Source of the DNA: an uncultured Verrucomicrobiota bacterium
GTDB lineage: Bacteria > Verrucomicrobiota > Kiritimatiellia > CAIVKH01
Direction: 5' to 3'
DNA length: 28,479 nt
NCBI GenBank assembly: GCA_937996795.1
Contig: CALKUH010000001.1
Coordinates: 1 to 28,479, forward strand
Of the stretch, positions 25,212-28,479 are shown piece after piece. The first letter of the stretch is position 1; every line of letters starts with the position of its first letter. The notes beneath the pieces were generated by a model. That model made no database searches. It was given only the letters and a program-made list of their open reading frames with translations, and was not told the origin of the DNA. A program made the translations under genes and the position numbers.

Positions 25212-26543
25212 TCACGCCTCCACGCGCACGGCGCAGAGGGCGTGGCCGGGCAGGTCCACATGCCGGCGGCGGCCGTCCACGATGACGGCGGCGCGGCGAG
25301 GGGCGTCGTAATTGCGCAGCAGGAGCACAAGGGCGCCGTCGGGCTGGCGGAAGCAGACCGCGGGAGCGAGGAAACTGAAACAGCGGACGCGGACGGCGCC
25401 GGGCCGCAGGGCGCGCGAGAGCAGGCGGAACACCGCCACGTCGGGATTTTCCACCAGCGCGCCGGTTTCCGCGTTCGCGATGTAGAGCGAATTCTGTTTC
25501 CAGCCCCACGAGCTGCGCTGCGTCGTGTCGAGTGCGAGGTTCCAGTAGGTGAAGACATCGACATTCGCCGCGAGATAGCCGAGCACATCTTCAAACTGAC
25601 TCGCCGCCTGGGGGACGGAGTTGCCGCCGCCGTGGCACACGCACTCCGTGTGCATCACGCGCGTGCCGGGATGGAGCACCTGGAGGTCGACGATCGCCTG
25701 CGGGTAGCTGTATTGGAACGCCGCGCCGCGAACAAACGCGCGGAAGGCTGCGTCGCGGAAACAGTCGTGCGCCTGCAGGCCGCTGATCGTGCGGAACGTG
25801 CCGGCCCAGATTTCCGTGTCGAGCCCCGCGCGCTGCCACTCGGGCTTGAGATAGTCCAGGTGGAATCGCACAAAGGCCTCGGGCGTCCACGCGCAACTCG
25901 GGAATCCCGCGGGGGAATCCATTTCATTTTGCGCCATGAGCCGTTCGATGCGGATGCCCTCGGCGGCGTAGCCCTCGACAACCTTTCGCAGGTAACGCGC
26001 GTAGGCCTCCAGCACGCGGGGCTCGTCGCGGATCGCGCTCCGCTCCGTGCCGTCCATCTTCCCGCTGAGTTTCATCCACGCGGGCGGACTCCACGGGCTC
26101 GCGTGCACGCGCAGGTTGGGATTCACCGCCTGCGCGGCCTTGATGAACGGGATCAGCGCGCGCCGGTCGCGCTCCAGCGAAAACTGCGCGAGCGCAAAAT
26201 CATCCGGCGTTTCCGCCGCGCTGTAGGCATCGAGCGCGAAATCGCTCGCGCCGATGGGCAGGCGGATCCAATCAAACGCCATCCCGTCCGGCCCAAACAC
26301 GTCGCGAAAGAACCGCGCACGCTCCGCCTCCGGCAGCGCCGACACCGCGCGCCACGCCAGCTCGCTGACCGCGCCTCCAAACCCCTGCCACGTCTGGTAG
26401 ACCTGGTCCGTGCAGATCTCCACGGCGAGGTGCTCATTGTCCTGCAGCGGCTGGTGCGCGCGCTTCCACCAGCGCACGTTGTCCACCGCGTCCTGCGTGA
26501 TCGTATCGGGCAGCGAAACGACCGCCTGGGCCTCTGACGTCAT
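25212..26543 (-). CDS. GH30-family glycosidase, apparently cytoplasmic
   Basis: A 443-residue clan GH-A enzyme. The barrel begins at YQTWQGFGGAVSELAW. Acid/base is E207 in MAQNEMDSP and nucleophile E300 in VMHTECVCHGG, both in the family's normal contexts, and the short C-terminal beta-sandwich ends the protein. ATG 26543 follows GGGAGGGA about eight bases upstream; a GTG/ATG ten codons earlier lacks such a site. There is no signal peptide, which is unusual for xylan-cutting GH30 members and suggests action on imported oligosaccharides. GH30 includes glucuronoxylanases, beta-xylosidases, beta-1,6-glucanases and glucosylceramidases. The N-terminal sequence looks closer to the glucosylceramidase-like group than to GH30_8 glucuronoxylanases, though the subfamily is uncertain. 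Confidence 0.9.
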   Translation of the reverse strand: MTSEAQAVVSLPDTITQDAVDNVRWWKRAHQPLQDNEHLAVEICTDQVYQTWQGFGGAVSELAWRAVSALPEAERARFFRDVFGPDGMAFDWIRLPIGASDFALDAYSAAETPDDFALAQFSLERDRRALIPFIKAAQAVNPNLRVHASPWSPPAWMKLSGKMDGTERSAIRDEPRVLEAYARYLRKVVEGYAAEGIRIERLMAQNEMDSPAGFPSCAWTPEAFVRFHLDYLKPEWQRAGLDTEIWAGTFRTISGLQAHDCFRDAAFRAFVRGAAFQYSYPQAIVDLQVLHPGTRVMHTECVCHGGGNSVPQAASQFEDVLGYLAANVDVFTYWNLALDTTQRSSWGWKQNSLYIANAETGALVENPDVAVFRLLSRALRPGAVRVRCFSFLAPAVCFRQPDGALVLLLRNYDAPRRAAVIVDGRRRHVDLPGHALCAVRVEA

Positions 26544-26575
26544 GACGAATCCCTCCCGGCGAACACCACCCACCC

Positions 26576-26589
26576 CCTGCTGCGGCAGG
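26576..26589 (-). other. Small hairpin in the GH30 leader
   Basis: CCTGC (26576-26580) pairs with GCAGG (26585-26589) over a four-base loop, about 33 bases upstream of the GH30 start. It could lie in the messenger leader. Five base pairs alone may be chance in GC-rich DNA. Confidence 0.2.
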
Positions 26590-26700
26590 TCAGGCGGCGA
26601 CGAACGGCATCCGGCTCATTTTTCACCGATTGAATTGCCTCCGGCAAAAGCCCGGCTCCAATGGCAATCAGCAGACACAACATCAGTACACAAAACAGGT

Positions 26701-26720
26701 TGCAAAATAACTTTCAAGCA
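26701..26720. promoter_or_regulatory. Candidate operator, TGCA-N7-TTTCAAGCA
   Basis: TGCAAAATAACTTTCAAGCA lies in the divergent gap between GH30 and the PEP-CTERM gene, just upstream of a candidate plus-strand -35. It matches the element at 11297-11315 in both its TGCA end and its TTTCAAGCA end, with one base difference in spacing. Shared regulation by the LacI- or AraC-type protein is a hypothesis. Confidence 0.35.
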
Positions 26721-26725
26721 CGCAT

Positions 26726-26755
26726 TTGATATTTTGTAATTACGTGAAATTAAAT
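26726..26755 (+). promoter_or_regulatory. Candidate promoter of the PEP-CTERM protein gene, with dyad in the spacer
   Basis: TTGATA (26726-26731) and TTAAAT (26750-26755) are 18 bases apart in an A+T-rich stretch, 58 bases before ATG 26814. The dyad TAATT-N6-AATTA (26737-26741, 26748-26752) lies between and partly over the hexamers, where a bound repressor would block polymerase. The -10 matches consensus at four of six positions. Confidence 0.35.
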
Positions 26756-26813
26756 GACTCTTGGGCGCTATTTAATCTTCGCAATTCTTGCGCGAGGTGT
26801 AGATTTGGATTGT

Positions 26814-28358
26814 ATGAAGCGCACAAACGCATTCAGTCGCGGTCGCCTCACCTTCGGCGTTCTCACCGCTCTTCTTTCGGCGGCCTCCGCGGCCGTCGCC
26901 GCGCCCCTAACGAATAACGGCAACTGGCAGGCCACGGCGAGCTGGCAACCGAATCGGATTCCCGTTTCGACGGATTGGGTGTACCGCGTCTCGACAGGAA
27001 GCGCGGCCCTGAACGGGGACTATACCATTGATTCGCTGACGATCCGGATCAACGCCGGCGGCACTTATCAGCTTAATTCAGACAGCGCCAGTGTTTACGA
27101 AGACTTTGCCGTAACCGTCAACCAGACCGGGCTCGGCGGCTTGACGAACGCCGTCACGGTGATCGGCACGGGCGCCGTCTTCCGCGTGGGCGATAGCGCG
27201 GGGAGCCGGGGTCGAGCCTCCATCGTCTTGGGCGGCGCGAACACCGACTTCAGCTTCCTCGTGGGTGAGGGCAATACGCTTTGGCTCTCCGACTCCGCGG
27301 GTTCCTCCGAGGGCCGTATTGAAGGCGCGGGCAAGAATCTCGCGCTGAACGGAACCGGCGCCTATTTGTTCGACACGGCCAACACCTTCGGCGGCGTGGG
27401 CAACACCGTCACGCTCAACGGCGGCCGGCTGAACATTAACCACGCGAACGCGCTGGGCAACGCCAACAACACCCTCATCATCAACGGCGGCATGATCAAC
27501 AACAGCTCGACGGGAGCCGTCACCGTCGCCGGCAACGCGCAGACATGGAACGCCGACTTCACCTTCATCGGCTCGCGCGACCTGAACATGGGCAGCGGCG
27601 CGGTCACGCTCGGCAACCACGTCACCATCACCGCGTCGCAGAGCAACCTGCTGGTCGGCGGCGTCATTCGCGACAACGGCAACAACTATAACCTGACCAA
27701 GTCCGGCGCGGGTGTCATGACGGTGAGCGGATCGATTTCCAACAGCGGACAGACGGTGGTGCGGCAGGGCACCCTCTCGCTGGCCAGCGGCGCAACCATC
27801 TACAGTTCGGCCATTGGGGTGTCCAACGGCGCCGTTTTCAACGTCAGCGCGCTGGCCGGCGGCCTGACGCTTCGCTCGGGCCAGACGCTCTACGGCAACG
27901 GCACGGTGCGCGGCGCGGTCACCGCCGGAAATGGCTCGACCATCGCGCCCGGCGCGAGCATCGGCCAGTTGAGCATGACGAACCTCACGCTCGCCACGGG
28001 CGGCAAGGTAACCATTGAAATTTCGGGCACCACGACGCCGGGCGTCGATTACGACCGCATCCTCGGCTCCAACGCCACCCTTACCCATCAGTCCGACTGG
28101 ATCCTGGAACTCGTGTTCCTCAACCCCGTGGACGCCCCGATCAGCGGCACGCTGAAGGTCCTCGACTTCGCCGGCTACAGCGGCGCCAACGCGCCGCAGC
28201 TCCAGGTGGTCGGCCTCTCGGATTCCACCTCGTATGACCCGACCACCGGCGAGGTGACCTTCCTGAACGCCTCCGTCGTGCCGGAGCCCGGCACCCTCGC
28301 CCTCCTCGCCCTCAGCGGCGCCCTGCTCTATCTGCGCCGCCGCACGCGGACCGCTTGA
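26814..28358 (+). CDS. Secreted PATR-type beta-repeat protein with PEP-CTERM sorting signal
   Basis: A 514-residue exported protein. Residues 1 to about 30 form a signal peptide (LTFGVLTALLSAASAAVAAP). The body is rich in Gly, Asn, Thr and Ser, with beta-helix-like turns and a passenger-associated transport repeat (LTKSGAGVMTVSGSISNSG, then VVRQGTLSLASGA). The C-terminus is a textbook PEP-CTERM signal: VPEPG, a hydrophobic helix and RRRTRTA. Exosortase would cut there and anchor or release the protein at the surface. ATG 26814 was chosen at the signal peptide; ATG 26754 upstream is less likely. It is divergent from GH30, so may be co-regulated. Role in glycan binding or surface architecture is unknown. 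Confidence 0.9.
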   Translation: MKRTNAFSRGRLTFGVLTALLSAASAAVAAPLTNNGNWQATASWQPNRIPVSTDWVYRVSTGSAALNGDYTIDSLTIRINAGGTYQLNSDSASVYEDFAVTVNQTGLGGLTNAVTVIGTGAVFRVGDSAGSRGRASIVLGGANTDFSFLVGEGNTLWLSDSAGSSEGRIEGAGKNLALNGTGAYLFDTANTFGGVGNTVTLNGGRLNINHANALGNANNTLIINGGMINNSSTGAVTVAGNAQTWNADFTFIGSRDLNMGSGAVTLGNHVTITASQSNLLVGGVIRDNGNNYNLTKSGAGVMTVSGSISNSGQTVVRQGTLSLASGATIYSSAIGVSNGAVFNVSALAGGLTLRSGQTLYGNGTVRGAVTAGNGSTIAPGASIGQLSMTNLTLATGGKVTIEISGTTTPGVDYDRILGSNATLTHQSDWILELVFLNPVDAPISGTLKVLDFAGYSGANAPQLQVVGLSDSTSYDPTTGEVTFLNASVVPEPGTLALLALSGALLYLRRRTRTA

Positions 28359-28374
28359 TCGACGCCCAGTCTCG

Positions 28375-28388
28375 CCGCGCCCGCGCGG
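28375..28388. other. GC-rich hairpin after the PEP-CTERM gene
   Basis: CCGCGC (28375-28380) pairs with GCGCGG (28383-28388). It lies 17 bases after the stop and could be the stem of a terminator. The only following T-run comes after 30 C residues and is itself suspect, so termination is unproven. Confidence 0.3.
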
Positions 28389-28394
28389 AAACCG

Positions 28395-28479
28395 CCCCCC
28401 CCCCCCCCCCCCCCCCCCCCCCCCTTCTTTTTTTTTTTTTTTTTTATTATTTTTTTTTTATTTTTTGTTGTGTTGTTTA
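28395..28479. other. Homopolymer C then T tail, probable contig-end artefact
   Basis: Thirty consecutive C (28395-28424) run into long T tracts with scattered A and G to the end of the window. Nothing else here resembles this composition. Poly-C at a contig end is what reverse-complemented poly-G calls from two-colour sequencing produce. I would not interpret it biologically. Confidence 0.75.

Noticed and set aside
20537..26543. Frameshifted or broken genes in the long minus-strand cluster
   Set aside because: Each protein is full length for its family with intact catalytic residues; the overlaps are normal ATGA, TTGA or TGATG couplings.

Overview
This GC-rich bacterial window reads as a xylan and hemicellulose utilisation locus, probably from the PVC superphylum (Verrucomicrobiota, Kiritimatiellota or Lentisphaerota). 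Three things point there: secreted enzymes carrying 'DxDxDGxxD/N..EE..AGTDP' calcium-binding tails, a secreted protein with PATR-type beta repeats and a C-terminal PEP-CTERM sorting signal, and clusters of Gfo/Idh/MocA oxidoreductases, xylose-isomerase-like TIM barrels and ThuA proteins. The lineage is inferred from gene content; no phylogenetic marker is present.

Layout. A complete tRNA-His (115-191) precedes a LacI-family regulator (479-1576, +) and a convergent AraC-family regulator (1579-2415, -). Divergent from AraC is a plus-strand operon of sugar metabolism genes (2511-7340): two TIM-barrel isomerase/epimerase-like proteins, a Gfo/Idh/MocA oxidoreductase, and an oxidoreductase fused to a ThuA-like domain. 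Facing it is a minus-strand operon (11247-7356) of ThuA, Gfo/Idh/MocA and a cytoplasmic GH52 beta-xylosidase. A divergent regulatory region (11248-11478) separates that operon from a large secreted GH10 xylanase (11479-14193, +). A long, tightly packed minus-strand cluster then runs from 26543 down to 14194: GH30, sulfatase, CBM6-GH10 xylanase, ABC sugar-binding protein, two ABC permeases, a GH43/GH117-like beta-propeller, a predicted SGNH esterase and a GH29 alpha-L-fucosidase. Many of its junctions are overlaps or gaps of a few bases. Divergent from GH30 is the PEP-CTERM protein (26814-28358, +). The window ends in a C/T homopolymer tail that looks like an assembly artefact.

How the parts fit. 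Exported GH10 enzymes, the esterase, fucosidase and sulfatase would cut and debranch decorated xylan. The ABC importer, which has no ATPase gene here, would bring in oligosaccharides. GH52, GH30 and the beta-propeller enzyme lack signal peptides and would finish hydrolysis in the cytoplasm. The repeated association of Gfo/Idh/MocA dehydrogenases, ThuA and TIM-barrel proteins suggests an additional oxidative (keto-sugar) route for imported glycosides. This is the most interesting system in the window. Its evidence includes one oxidoreductase-ThuA fusion and one separate ThuA/oxidoreductase pair with a 4-base overlap.

Other notable items are a GTAG-bounded double-hairpin (REP/BIME-like) element inside the apparent 5' end of the second GH10 gene, a duplicated uncharacterised module flanking the SGNH domain, and a shared candidate operator, TGCA-N6/7-TTTCAAGCA, in two divergent promoter regions.
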